DNA of 64,000 nucleotides, from assembly GCF_963665995.1 (NCBI RefSeq), contig NZ_OY762512.1:372001-436000 (forward strand). The letters are read 5' to 3'. A model generated the notes under the pieces. It worked only from the letters and a program-made list of their open reading frames with translations. It was not told the origin of the DNA and did no database searches. The translations under genes were made by a program, and so were the position numbers. The DNA is from Pleurocapsa sp. FMAR1 (GTDB taxonomy: Bacteria > Cyanobacteriota > Cyanobacteriia > Cyanobacteriales > Xenococcaceae). This document shows positions 27,357-36,549 of this stretch, piece after piece. Within the stretch, counting starts at the first letter, position 1, and each line of letters begins with the position of its first letter.

Positions 27357-27908
27357 TTATTGATTTAAGCTGATGCTAATACGACGGAGTTGACCACTAA
27401 TGCTGGCATCAATTACTTTTGAGCCAACTTTGATGATGACTCCGCCAATTAAATCTGGGTCAACGCTAGTTTTTAGCTCTACATCGTGAGCTTCAGTAAG
27501 CGACTTTACTTTCTCAACTACGTTCTGCTTTTGTTCTTCATTTAGCTCTGTGGCAGAAGTAACTTCGGCTAAAACGGTCTGATTTAACTTACGTAATAAG
27601 CTAAGGTATTGCTCCACAATCGGTTCTAGAAAGACAATTCGTCTTTTATCAACCAGCAGCATCATAAAATTTACTAAGTAAGGGTTTGCGTCGTTACCCA
27701 ATACCTGCTTTAGCACTGCTTTTTTGTCTTCTCCTTTTACCACTGGATTAAGAACAAAGTCTTTGAATTCTTTCGACTCTGATAGGAGAGAACTTAGAGA
27801 ACGAAAGGTATCGCCAAACTGGTTAGTTAAGTCGTTTTGCTGTGCTAAAGACATTAATGCCTGAGCATAGGGTTCGCCAACTTCGCTATTAATTAAAGTT
27901 CCACTCAT
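27357..27908 (-). CDS. atpH: ATP synthase F1 delta subunit (OSCP)
   Basis: The 183-residue delta subunit connects the peripheral stalk to the top of F1. It has the N-terminal helical domain ([16 protein letters not shown]) and the C-terminal signature [19 protein letters not shown]. It follows atpF with only a 2-base gap, so translation is probably coupled. Confidence 0.95.
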   Translation of the reverse strand: MSGTLINSEVGEPYAQALMSLAQQNDLTNQFGDTFRSLSSLLSESKEFKDFVLNPVVKGEDKKAVLKQVLGNDANPYLVNFMMLLVDKRRIVFLEPIVEQYLSLLRKLNQTVLAEVTSATELNEEQKQNVVEKVKSLTEAHDVELKTSVDPDLIGGVIIKVGSKVIDASISGQLRRISISLNQ

Positions 27909-27910
27909 TA

Positions 27911-28450
27911 TTAACCTCCTAATTTAGCGATGCTGCTATCGATTAGCTTGCTTTGTGCTTCGGATTCGTTTCTGAGTGCATCCCCCGCACGGGATTTGGC
28001 ACTTTCTAGAGCTAAAGCTACAACACGCTCTCTTAATTGTGCGATCGCTCTTTCCTGTTCGGAGCTTAGATCTTTACCTGCTGCTTCTTTGAGGCGTTCG
28101 ACCTCTTTTTCTCCTTGAGCCAGAATGGTTTCTCTGGCTTTTTGAGCATTAGTTTTGGCTTCGGAGCGAATCTTGGCTGCTGTTTCCTTGGCTGACTCTA
28201 GCTTCTTCTGTTCTTGAGCTAGGGTTACTTCGGCTTGCTTTTGTTTTTGCTCTACTGCCTTGATTTGCTCGGCAATTTTTGAACGTCTCTCGCTCAGAAT
28301 CTTGGTTAGTAGGGGTTTACCAAAATAAATTAGTATTCCTACTAAAAGTATAAGGTTGATTAGGTTTGTTTCAAAAATGTTTAAATTTAAACCAAAACCG
28401 CCTTCAACCTCTGAGTGCGCTTCTGCTAGAAATAATAAAGTCTCTATCAT
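27911..28450 (-). CDS. atpF: ATP synthase Fo b subunit
   Basis: The 179-residue b subunit has one membrane helix (about 27-45, [19 protein letters not shown]) after a short N-terminal segment and then a long charged coiled coil ([20 protein letters not shown]). It pairs with b' to form the peripheral stalk of the thylakoid and plasma-membrane enzyme. Confidence 0.95.
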   Translation of the reverse strand: MIETLLFLAEAHSEVEGGFGLNLNIFETNLINLILLVGILIYFGKPLLTKILSERRSKIAEQIKAVEQKQKQAEVTLAQEQKKLESAKETAAKIRSEAKTNAQKARETILAQGEKEVERLKEAAGKDLSSEQERAIAQLRERVVALALESAKSRAGDALRNESEAQSKLIDSSIAKLGG

Positions 28451-28504
28451 ACCCAGATCTTGAGTTTTGTTATTTTTTTCATTTATGCCAGCTATTAATC
28501 AGCT

Positions 28505-28936
28505 TTACTTAATTAATTCTGGGTCGAGTATTTTTTCTAAGATTTGACGAGACAAAGAATCTACTTGCTGCTCTAGAGTTTCAAAAGCTGTCGCTTTTTG
28601 CTGCTCTATTTCTTGAGTTGCTGTTTCTCTTTGGGCTTGAACTTCTTGCTGTGCCGCTGCTATTTTACTTGCAGTAATCTCTTTAGCTTCAGCTTGGGCT
28701 TTTTGTACCAGATTTTGAGATTCTCGGCGCGCATCGGCTATCTGTTTCTCATATTCTTGGACTATGCTTTCTGCTTTAGCTAACTTTTCTTTAGAACCAG
28801 TATCGCCACCACGAAGATATTCTTCTCGTTCATCCAGCACCTTCATTAATGGCTTGTAAAATACTACGTTTAACAGTGCTGTTAAAAGCAAAAACTGCAC
28901 TGCCATTAAAGGTAAAGTCGCATCAAAATCAAACAT
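28505..28936 (-). CDS. atpF2: ATP synthase Fo b' subunit
   Basis: The 143-residue b' subunit is the second stalk subunit found in photosynthetic bacteria and chloroplasts (also called atpG in cyanobacterial naming). It has an N-terminal helix ([20 protein letters not shown]) followed by [17 protein letters not shown] and a coiled coil. It lies between c and b, as expected. Confidence 0.94.
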   Translation of the reverse strand: MFDFDATLPLMAVQFLLLTALLNVVFYKPLMKVLDEREEYLRGGDTGSKEKLAKAESIVQEYEKQIADARRESQNLVQKAQAEAKEITASKIAAAQQEVQAQRETATQEIEQQKATAFETLEQQVDSLSRQILEKILDPELIK

Positions 28937-29010
28937 TTTTTATAGGGCAAATTGGATTGAACAATCAAAGTCTGTGGAAACGCTAGCATTTCCACAGACC
29001 TTAGAAAAGC

Positions 29011-29259
<249 letters not shown>

Positions 29260-29368
29260 CTACTTTAAATTTACTGAAAGAACTTAAAAATGAAGTGAAG
29301 CGATAAAAATAATCTGCTTTAACACTTCAATAAAATCTAGAAGCTAAATTACTTCTAAAATAAACCTC

Positions 29369-30109
29369 TTAATCGTGATCTACTAAAGCCTCATGTATAT
29401 ATGCTCCTGCAAGGGTAGCAAATACTAAAGCCTGAATCGCACTAGTAAATAAACCTAGTGCCATCACTGGTAATGGGATAAATAACGGAACTAAAAGCAC
29501 TAATACAGCAACTACTAGTTCGTCAGCTAAAATATTACCAAAAAGACGAAAACTTAGAGAAAGAGGTTTGGTGAAATCTTCTAGAATTGCGATCGGCAGA
29601 AGAATAGGAGTTGGTTCAATATAATGCTTGAAGTACCCTAGTCCTTTCTTTTTCAACCCAGCGTAGAAATACGCCAAGGAAGTGAGCAATGCTAGAGCCA
29701 CCGTTGTATTAATGTCATTTGTGGGAGCAGCTAATTCACCAGACGGTAACTCAATGAGTTTCCATGGCACTAGCGCACCTGACCAATTTGACACAAAAAT
29801 GAACAAAAACAAAGTGCCGACAAAAGGCACCCAGTCACGATATTCTTTTTCCCCGATCTGATTTCTCACCAAATCTCGAATAAATTCTAGGACATATTCC
29901 ATGAAATTTTGGATGCCGCTAGGGATTTTTTGCAAGTTTCTAGTAGCAGCTAAAGAAGCTATTACCAAAAGACCTATTACAATCCAAGAGTTGAGAAAAA
30001 CCTGTCCGTGAACTGTAAAATTGCCGATTTTCCAAAGAAAATGCTCGCCAACTTCCAATTCTGCCAGGGTATAAATATTTAGAAAAGTCAAAGCACCTAG
30101 AATTTCCAT
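29369..30109 (-). CDS. atpB: ATP synthase Fo a subunit
   Basis: The 246-residue a subunit is a polytopic protein that forms the proton half-channels. The essential arginine is in [15 protein letters not shown]. The last helix has [13 protein letters not shown]. Its N-terminus ([20 protein letters not shown]) precedes the first helix. It lies downstream of atp1. Confidence 0.96.
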   Translation of the reverse strand: MEILGALTFLNIYTLAELEVGEHFLWKIGNFTVHGQVFLNSWIVIGLLVIASLAATRNLQKIPSGIQNFMEYVLEFIRDLVRNQIGEKEYRDWVPFVGTLFLFIFVSNWSGALVPWKLIELPSGELAAPTNDINTTVALALLTSLAYFYAGLKKKGLGYFKHYIEPTPILLPIAILEDFTKPLSLSFRLFGNILADELVVAVLVLLVPLFIPLPVMALGLFTSAIQALVFATLAGAYIHEALVDHD

Positions 30110-30175
30110 ATGCCTAGATTGAACAAAACATTAAATTAAAACTGTTCTTGTAGTTTCTTTAAAAATCTCTTAATT

Positions 30176-30649
30176 TTAAGCGTCACTTTCTAATTTTTCT
30201 GTGGAGAAAAAGATTGACTTCACAGTGTAGATAACGATCGCTGGCTTATAAGTTAGAAATCCAAGAAAGACAGGAAGAATGTGCAACTGTTGCCATTTGC
30301 TGGCGACCAGTATCAGGATGACAAAAAGTCCTAATCCCTTAGCACCGAGGCGTTGTTGACCTAGGCGTTCAACGTCTTTAGCTAACATTCTCAAATATAC
30401 AAGTCCGACAACTGCACCAACCAAATAGTTGAAAGCAGTGTTAAGAGAGAAAAAATACCACACAGGAACAAAGATTATTCCTGTCAATGTCAGAGTATTC
30501 AACAATAGCGATCGCTGTAGTTGATAGAAATCTGCCATTGAATCATGAGCTTCTAAAAACTTAGAATCTTCAAGGGTAATTTGCTCTTGAACTTGGGATG
30601 GTTCGGGAGATTGATTAGACAAAGTTACCTTACTCGAATGCTGACCCAT
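30176..30649 (-). CDS. atp1: ATP synthase subunit I (Atp1)
   Basis: The 157-residue protein is first in the operon, the usual place for AtpI/Atp1, which assists c-ring assembly. It has four predicted helices, including [20 protein letters not shown] and [17 protein letters not shown], after a hydrophilic N-terminus. Sequence conservation in this family is low, so the call rests largely on position and topology. Confidence 0.88.
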   Translation of the reverse strand: MGQHSSKVTLSNQSPEPSQVQEQITLEDSKFLEAHDSMADFYQLQRSLLLNTLTLTGIIFVPVWYFFSLNTAFNYLVGAVVGLVYLRMLAKDVERLGQQRLGAKGLGLFVILILVASKWQQLHILPVFLGFLTYKPAIVIYTVKSIFFSTEKLESDA

Positions 30650-31338
30650 TCTTTATTTTGATTACTGCAACTAAATTTGGCTACATAAATAAAATGTAGC
30701 TTAATTTAAGCAACCGCTGATCCAGATGGATTATGCAGTTTACCTTAGCCAAACAATTGTTTACTAGGGTGTTACCTGACATTACTACGAACCTAGTAGC
30801 AATGCTTCTACGTCGCAGTCCCCAGCGATCATATCATGGTATTGTAACCAATTATTAAAAATTTCTAAATGCTCGATTAAAAGAGATTTAGTTGAACTTA
30901 ATAGGTTACATGGTAAAAACTTACGTCTTGGTACTCAATTACGATAATCGTCTTTAGTAGAGCGATCGCTCTACTAAACTAACAAAGTATATGTAGGGCA
31001 TATTCTTTTAAAAAAAAGAGTATTTTTACTTAAAAAATTTACAATAATCAATGATTCGGACAAAATTTAATCGGTAACGAAATAATAGGTATTTGAACCT
31101 TATTTTTAACTCAAATAACTAACGATAAATCAGGCTTTCCGAGCTTTGTTCAAAAACTGTCCGAACTATTGAAAATCAACTCACCATTCTATTAAGCTCA
31201 TTAAACAACTAGTTTAATTTAGCGATCATAATACAAAAATTATTTTTCCTAACATTTATTTTACTTAATTATGTTTACTTAAGGTTTTTATGTGGGAACA
31301 ATAAATATGCAACTTATAAAATATGAGTATTAGTAATT
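30650..31338. other. long spacer upstream of the atp operon
   Basis: The 689 bases contain the presumed atp promoter and a perfect 26-bp palindrome at 30953. A 41-codon frame at about 30731-30856 lacks support. Nothing else was recognised. Confidence 0.4.
30953..30978. repeat. 26-bp perfect palindrome centred on a HIP1 site
   Basis: TTTAGTAG-AGCGATCGCT-CTACTAAA is fully self-complementary. It could form a cruciform or bind a dimeric protein, or end a transcript. It lies about 300 bp upstream of atp1. Confidence 0.6.
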
Positions 31339-31497
31339 ATGGGTGTTCTTTTTTCTATTGTTATCTTCTTGATAGGAGCGATATTTCTTCCCATGGGTAT
31401 AGTAGGCGGTGAAGAGATTAACATACTTGGTCAGATTATTTCTGCGCTAGTTGGTATCTTTCTAATTTTAATCCCGTTAGGTACGTTAGCAGATTAG
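31339..31497 (+). CDS. small two-helix membrane protein
   Basis: A 52-residue frame starts at ATG 31339 and ends TAG at 31495-31497. It has two hydrophobic segments, VLFSIVIFLIGAIFLPMGIV and IISALVGIFLILIPLGTLA, joined by a short polar turn (GGEEINILGQ). This is the shape of many small conserved membrane proteins of cyanobacteria. Family and function are not recognised; it is more protein-like than random AT-rich DNA. Confidence 0.5.
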   Translation: MGVLFSIVIFLIGAIFLPMGIVGGEEINILGQIISALVGIFLILIPLGTLAD

Positions 31498-31837
31498 TAG
31501 CAATCAGTAAATGAAAGTGACATTATATAAAACATAAGACACTTAAACTTCGATCAGATTAAATAAAACTAAGTATGTAATTTTTCGCACTTAGCATATA
31601 CTACCAAGTCTTATTTCATTGCTATCTATTATTCAAGATGATCGCTAGATTTAATTACTGCTTAAAATAATTAACTGTCTGTCAAAAAGCGATCGCACTG
31701 CGGTCAAATCTAATTCGCAGCAGGAAGAATGTTCAATGGAGGCAATTTAACTCTGGATCTCCATTCAGTTGACAGCCACCAGATGACTTTAGAATATAAT
31801 TACAGTAAAGATTGGTAGTCATCTGGCTGAATTTGTT
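31498..31837. other. spacer before the DUF433/DUF5615 pair
   Basis: No gene was seen. The last 70 bases hold a promoter and operator described separately; a HIP1 octamer lies at about 31688. Confidence 0.4.
31769..31826 (+). promoter_or_regulatory. promoter with 10-bp inverted-repeat operator of the toxin-antitoxin pair
   Basis: TTGACA (31769-31774) and TATAAT (31795-31800) are spaced 20 bp apart. CCAGATGACT (31779-31788) and AGTCATCTGG (31817-31826) form a perfect inverted repeat that brackets the -10 box and the expected start site. Such a symmetric site over the promoter is how toxin-antitoxin operons repress themselves; the binding protein is inferred. Confidence 0.55.
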
Positions 31838-32062
31838 ATGGCATTAACATCCCGCGTTGTTCACAGTGATCCCGATATTCTAGGGGGAACCCCTGTCTTT
31901 GCTGGGACTCGTGTGCCAATTATAACTCTGCTTGATTATCTTGAGGCTGGCGATTCGTTAGAGATATTTCTAGATCATTTTCCTAGCGTCACTCGGCAAC
32001 AGGCGATCGCAGCCCTTGAATTAGCAAAGAAAATGCTGACAGCCTATGCGAATTCTGCTTGA
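31838..32062 (+). CDS. DUF433 protein, probable antitoxin
   Basis: The 74-residue protein is DUF433: ILGGTPVFAGTRVPIITLLD, then YLEAGDSLEIFLDHFPSVT and a helical end. The fold is a winged helix-turn-helix, consistent with DNA binding and operon autoregulation. It overlaps the next gene by 17 bases, so the two are translated together. DUF433-DUF5615 pairs are predicted toxin-antitoxin modules. Confidence 0.88.
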   Translation: MALTSRVVHSDPDILGGTPVFAGTRVPIITLLDYLEAGDSLEIFLDHFPSVTRQQAIAALELAKKMLTAYANSA

Positions 32063-32372
32063 TGAATGTGTCCCACGACCTTTAAAACGTGAACTTTCTG
32101 ATTACGAGATCCGTACAGTTGTCGAGATGGGATGGTCAGGAAAAAAGAACGGTGAATTATTACGACTTATGAGTCAAGAGAGCTTCACGATTTTGCTAAC
32201 CACAGATCAAAATCTGCGTTATCAGCAAAATTTGCAGCAAGCTGGAGTGGCAGTCGTTGTTCTTGTAGCACCCAGCAATAGACTTCCTGACTTACTTCCA
32301 CTGATGCCAGATGTTCGTAACGTTTTGAATACCGTTGCTCTGGGGAAAGTGATTGAAGTTGGAGATTGCTGA
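32046..32372 (+). CDS. DUF5615 PIN-like protein, probable toxin
   Basis: The 108-residue protein begins MRILLDECVPRPLKREL and carries ILLTTDQNLRYQQN and a DVRNVLN end. Conserved acids (Asp6, Glu7 and Asp of TTDQN) are those of the PIN-like nuclease fold. It should be an RNase-type toxin held by the DUF433 partner. The frame is intact. Confidence 0.88.
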   Translation: MRILLDECVPRPLKRELSDYEIRTVVEMGWSGKKNGELLRLMSQESFTILLTTDQNLRYQQNLQQAGVAVVVLVAPSNRLPDLLPLMPDVRNVLNTVALGKVIEVGDC

Positions 32373-32460
32373 AAGCTATATTGCCTATCAAAAAGCGATC
32401 GCCTATGCTAGCCTGAAGCGCATTGCTCTAACTTTATAGGTTTTATTTATGCTTTTGCAA

Positions 32461-32550
32461 TCAATCGTAAACCTCTCGGCGATGTCCAACGCGGTCAATA
32501 AAAATTACTTTTTCTTCACGGTTAAATTCATAATATAAGGAGTTAACTCC
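32461..32550 (-). pseudogene. RelE/ParE toxin C-terminal relic
   Basis: Only the last 29 codons are readable: GVNSLYYEFNREEKVIFIDR, then VGHRREVYD and a TGA. The pattern YYEFN..EKVIFIDRVGHRREVY is the C-terminal end of RelE/ParE-type toxins. Upstream sequence has in-frame stops and no family match, so this is a remnant. Confidence 0.6.
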
Positions 32551-32647
32551 AGTTTATCCCAAAATTAGGAGTGAAATGATAGCGGATGGCGATCGCCTTA
32601 AACCAAAAATCACATCAATAATTTGATATTCAAAACAGTTAACAGGT

Positions 32648-33856
32648 TTAATTGCGCTTTAAAATAATTAACTGTCGATTAAAAAGCGATCGCACTCCTG
32701 CTAAATCTAACTCACAATTAGCTAGAATCTCGCCGACACTAATTTGCTGTTCGCTGTTTTTATCACAGGCAAGCATAAACTGATACTCATCATCACAAAG
32801 GTGAACCATCTGGTATTCAAAATCAAGAAAGCTTTGACTGGGAAACCCCTGCATACAGGGACTACATTCGGGAATTGCTGCCTTTAACTTCTGATCCCTT
32901 GACCAATCTTCTTTTTCTAGAGGTGGTTTAGCTAAGAAAAACTCATAGTGAGTCAAATTAGGATCTAATAACTCTATTAAACGATATAAGGCGCGATCGC
33001 TTAAGTTTTTCGCTCTAGACATCAATTCTGCTGATTCGCCTAAAAAACGATCTAACTGCCAATATTTAGGATTAGAAAAGCCGACAAAATCCAAGCCAGA
33101 AGCATCAATTAGATCGAATAACGTCTCGACGTTATAGTCAATTTCCTGGGGATGGACATACATATCGGCAAAGGCTTCATCGCGATGATTTTCTAATGCC
33201 CATCTTTCTTTTTCCTGCTTCAAAATGCGATTGTTCTGAGGTAGGTTAGCAAAAATATCTCGACCAACTTTTACCCCATCACGGTAGTCACCGCGCTTGT
33301 CTCCTTGAAGAAGAGCGATCGCTTTTTGCATCAAGCTAATTTCCCAGCGTCCTAATTCTGCATAAACAAATATATGTAAAATTCCCCCTGGCTTTAGCTT
33401 CTTCGCCAATGCCTGAATACCCTTTTCTGGTTCGGGTAAATGATGCAAAACGCCGACACAGTTAATAAAGTCAAATTCTCCTTCTAGGTTTGTTGCTTCT
33501 TCTAACTTGAGATTGAAAAACTTCACTGGTTTAGCGTGTTTAGCAATTACTCCTGAACGATTACAACGTTCTTCTGCCATTTCTAACGCTTTTTCACTCA
33601 GGTCAATTGCTGTAACTTCTGCTTCTGGGTTGAGGTGAATCAGATAATCTGTACCCGAACCTGTACCACAACCTGCATCCAAAATACGAATGTCTTGAGT
33701 AGCAGGCTTCATTCCCGTACAAAAACTATATGCCGATGTCCAATTCCACCGCCAGTTATAGCCAGGAGGTTCGAGATCTGAAAGGGGATCGGGAGGAAAA
33801 GGATAGGTATTATAAAGATTAGCGACGGCTTGGTTAATAGCTTGTGAATCGGTCAT
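32648..33856 (-). CDS. class I SAM-dependent methyltransferase
   Basis: The 402-residue protein has a Rossmann methyltransferase core at about 45-205: motif I ILDAGCGTGSGTDYLI, an acidic residue in VTAIDLSEKAL, then FDFINCVGVLHHLPEPEKGI and PGGILHIFVYAELGR. The C-terminal half (YVHPQEIDYNVETLFDLID onwards) is conserved in cyanobacterial relatives but has no known function. The substrate cannot be predicted. ATG at 33856 is preferred over a TTG four codons upstream. Confidence 0.85.
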   Translation of the reverse strand: MTDSQAINQAVANLYNTYPFPPDPLSDLEPPGYNWRWNWTSAYSFCTGMKPATQDIRILDAGCGTGSGTDYLIHLNPEAEVTAIDLSEKALEMAEERCNRSGVIAKHAKPVKFFNLKLEEATNLEGEFDFINCVGVLHHLPEPEKGIQALAKKLKPGGILHIFVYAELGRWEISLMQKAIALLQGDKRGDYRDGVKVGRDIFANLPQNNRILKQEKERWALENHRDEAFADMYVHPQEIDYNVETLFDLIDASGLDFVGFSNPKYWQLDRFLGESAELMSRAKNLSDRALYRLIELLDPNLTHYEFFLAKPPLEKEDWSRDQKLKAAIPECSPCMQGFPSQSFLDFEYQMVHLCDDEYQFMLACDKNSEQQISVGEILANCELDLAGVRSLFNRQLIILKRN

Positions 33857-34323
33857 ATTTTTGAGCAATTGAGAAACTGAGAAATGAAGGAACAGGGATT
33901 GATACGCAAATAAGGGAAATGCTTTATCTAAATTACATCAAATCTTTACTGCTAATTTATTTTTAAAATGATTTTTTTATCTTAGCTTGACAATAAATAC
34001 GATCTGCTTAACAGATAATTAGTTTGCTATAAATAGTCTTTTTAGCGTCAAATTGTTTTGGCTAAAGCAAGTGTTATGTCAAAAAAATATTATTTAAAGA
34101 TGTAGAAAACTTAGAGGCATTCTATTTTGGCAATAGCGATCGCGTTTATAGCTTTAATGACTTTGCTTAATAAGTAGATTATTTTAAAAGCTTTAAGCTT
34201 AGTAGTCTGTCAAAATTGTTTTGAGGAGCAATTGATCTTAATTCTGGTTCAATTGCTTGCTCAATTAGTTTTTAGTTAAACTTGATAAATAAGAAGCTAT
34301 TAGCTCTAAAAAAAGGTATTGCA
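33857..34323. other. divergent spacer, no gene seen
   Basis: The 467 bases between two divergent genes are AT rich and contain no frame or repeat I can support. Both promoters should lie here. Confidence 0.4.
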
Positions 34324-35199
34324 ATGTATTTAGTCACAGGCGCAACAGGATCTTTAGGACGCAGAATCGTCAGACAATTGAGAGAAAATAATGAGCCTGT
34401 CAAAGCTTTTGTTCGTCTTGCTTCCCATTATGGTGAATTAGAAGATCGAGGAGCAGAAATTTTTATTGGCGACTTAAAACAAGAGAGAGATATCGTCAAA
34501 GCTTGTCGGGATATTAAATACATTATTAGTAGTCATGGCTCTGGTAGTGATGCTCAAGCTCTAGACTACCGAGCTAATGTTGATTTAATCGATCAGGCTG
34601 TGGCTAATGAGGTAGAACACTTTGTCTTTATTTCTGTTTTAGGAGTTGACCGAGGTTATCAAGATTCGGCTACCTTTAAAGCCAAACGCGAAGTAGAAAA
34701 ATATCTTGCTGCTAGTGGCTTAAACTATACAATTCTACGTCCTTCAGGTTTTGCTAATAATTTAATTCCCTTGGCAGAGAGATTTCGAGATACGGGGATT
34801 TATTTCTCGATTGGCGATCAGCAAAATCGCTCCTCTATAGTTAGTACCGATGATTTGGCTAAGATTGCGATCGCTTCGACTCAGATTGAGGCAGCAAAGA
34901 ATCAAATTTTTGCGGTAGGAGGTTCCGATATTCTTAAAAGAGAAGATATTCCGCGGATTTTTGCGCGTTTGTTTAATCGTGAGCCAATTGTCATTAATCC
35001 ACCTCTACAGTTATTTGATGGTCTGCGTGCAGGGGTAGGTTTCATTAATCCACAGTTAAATAAATCATTAGGTACATTACGGACTCTTTTGGCACATGAA
35101 TTTTTCTGTACTAATGATGAGATTGCGCGCCTAGAATCTGTCTTTGCTATAAAAATGGAATCATTAGAAAGCTTTCTGAATCGCTATGTCGGGCAATAA
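34324..35199 (+). CDS. NmrA-like NAD(P)-binding protein
   Basis: The 291-residue protein is an atypical short-chain dehydrogenase: the nucleotide-binding loop is at the very start (MYLVTGATGSLGRRIVRQLR), with ADFxxxK-like later parts and NYTILRPSGFANNLIPL, the NmrA/YtfG pattern. It could reduce a quinone or act as a redox sensor. ATG 34324 has an AAAAGG upstream and starts the Rossmann strand directly; the earlier TTG at 34282 is rejected. The glycosyltransferase gene follows after 30 bases and may be co-transcribed. Confidence 0.82.
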   Translation: MYLVTGATGSLGRRIVRQLRENNEPVKAFVRLASHYGELEDRGAEIFIGDLKQERDIVKACRDIKYIISSHGSGSDAQALDYRANVDLIDQAVANEVEHFVFISVLGVDRGYQDSATFKAKREVEKYLAASGLNYTILRPSGFANNLIPLAERFRDTGIYFSIGDQQNRSSIVSTDDLAKIAIASTQIEAAKNQIFAVGGSDILKREDIPRIFARLFNREPIVINPPLQLFDGLRAGVGFINPQLNKSLGTLRTLLAHEFFCTNDEIARLESVFAIKMESLESFLNRYVGQ

Positions 35200-35229
35200 T
35201 AAAACCTAAAACTAATTGTTCATTGTTTA

Positions 35230-36303
35230 ATGTCTCAGCCAGCTATTTATCTTGCGGTAACCAGCCACGGTTTTGGTCATGCTGTGCGGACAGCAACGGT
35301 AGCCGAGAAATTGCAGCAGTTACGTCCTGACATTCCTCTAATATTTGTCACGGTTGCTCCTGAATGGTTACTTAGATCTTATGTGCCAGGGGAATTTGTT
35401 TACCGCCAGCGCGTTTTTGATGTGGGGGTAATTCAAAGTGATAGTCTGACTATGGATAAGCAAGCAACCTTGAATAAAATGCAGGGAATTATTGCTCGGC
35501 AGGATAGCATTATTGCCGAAGAAGCAAATTTTATTCGTGACAATAGTGTGGGGCTAATGTTAGCCGATATACCCGCCTTAGCTGCTCCTATAGCTCATGC
35601 TGCGGGTATTCCCTGCTGGATGATGAGCAATTTTGGCTGGGACTTTATTTATCGTGACTGGGGAAAAGATTTTAAGGAAGTGGTGCAGTGGATAGCCAAG
35701 TATTATGGTCAAAGCGATCGCCTTTTTCGTCTGCCTTTAGCTGAACCCATGAGTGCTTTTCCTCAAATTACCGATGTTGGCTTAACAGGCAGTACTCCGC
35801 GTTATGGCAAGGGAATAAAACAAAAATTTCAGTTAACAGCACCTGCTGAGAAAACTGTTTTGCTGACTTTTGGCGGTTTAGGATTACAGTCAATTCCTTA
35901 CCATAATTTGAAGCAATTTCCTGACTGGCAGTTTATTACCTTCGATCGTACTGCACCAGATTTACCAAATTTACTCAAGGTTGCAGATAATACCCTGCGC
36001 CCTTTAGATTTTATGCCTATTTGTGGACGAATAGTTTCTAAACCAGGCTATAGTACATTTTCCGAAGCCTTATGTTGTGACTTGCCTATTGTCTCTCTAA
36101 CCCGCCAAGACTTTGCTGAAGCGTCAGTGTTGCTCGAAGCCATACAAGACTATTCTCATCATCAAATTATTTCTACAGAAGAGTTTTTCAAGGAAAACTG
36201 GAACTTTTTAAATCAAGCTATGCTGCCTCCTAGAAAAACCGAGCGTTTAGCCAAAGATGGTGCAACTCAAATTGCCCAAGAAATCTCCAACTATTTTTCC
36301 TAA
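35230..36303 (+). CDS. GT-B glycosyltransferase-like protein
   Basis: The 357-residue protein starts MSQPAIYLAVTSHGFGHAVR, the N-terminal loop of MurG/GT28-type enzymes, and carries the C-terminal donor-side patterns VLLTFGGLGLQSI and VSKPGYSTFSEALCCDLP. The family resembles the N-terminal part of L-arabinokinase-like proteins. It probably transfers a sugar or binds a nucleotide sugar; the substrate is unknown. The upstream NmrA-like gene may be in the same transcript. The short TTCATTGTTTAATG motif precedes the ATG. Confidence 0.72.
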   Translation: MSQPAIYLAVTSHGFGHAVRTATVAEKLQQLRPDIPLIFVTVAPEWLLRSYVPGEFVYRQRVFDVGVIQSDSLTMDKQATLNKMQGIIARQDSIIAEEANFIRDNSVGLMLADIPALAAPIAHAAGIPCWMMSNFGWDFIYRDWGKDFKEVVQWIAKYYGQSDRLFRLPLAEPMSAFPQITDVGLTGSTPRYGKGIKQKFQLTAPAEKTVLLTFGGLGLQSIPYHNLKQFPDWQFITFDRTAPDLPNLLKVADNTLRPLDFMPICGRIVSKPGYSTFSEALCCDLPIVSLTRQDFAEASVLLEAIQDYSHHQIISTEEFFKENWNFLNQAMLPPRKTERLAKDGATQIAQEISNYFS

Positions 36304-36435
36304 AGTTGACTTTGCAACAGTTAGGATTAGAAAGCTTAAAAGCATTCAGCTTGGCAGTTACATTCAGCCATTAGTATTCCCAATCAGTTAGAACCGCTGA
36401 ACACTTTTACTTTAGAGATTTGATAAATGTTCAAT

Positions 36436-36537
36436 AGACCTCTTGCAAAAATAAATTAGGAATTAAAATTAATTCCTTTTCCCTTTTGCCTTTTCCCTAA
36501 ACCCAACCGAAATTTATGGGACTTATGCAAGAGGTCT
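36436..36537. repeat. MITE-like element with 12-bp terminal inverted repeats
   Basis: AGACCTCTTGCA (36436-36447) and TGCAAGAGGTCT (36526-36537) are exact inverses enclosing 78 bp. This terminal motif is common in cyanobacterial non-autonomous elements. It is flanked by TA on the left and TA on the right, consistent with a TA target. Confidence 0.65.
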
Positions 36538-36549
36538 AATGTTTAATGA

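Noticed and set aside
30731-30856. 41-codon frame upstream of atp1
   Set aside because: No ribosome site, helix pattern or family resemblance.
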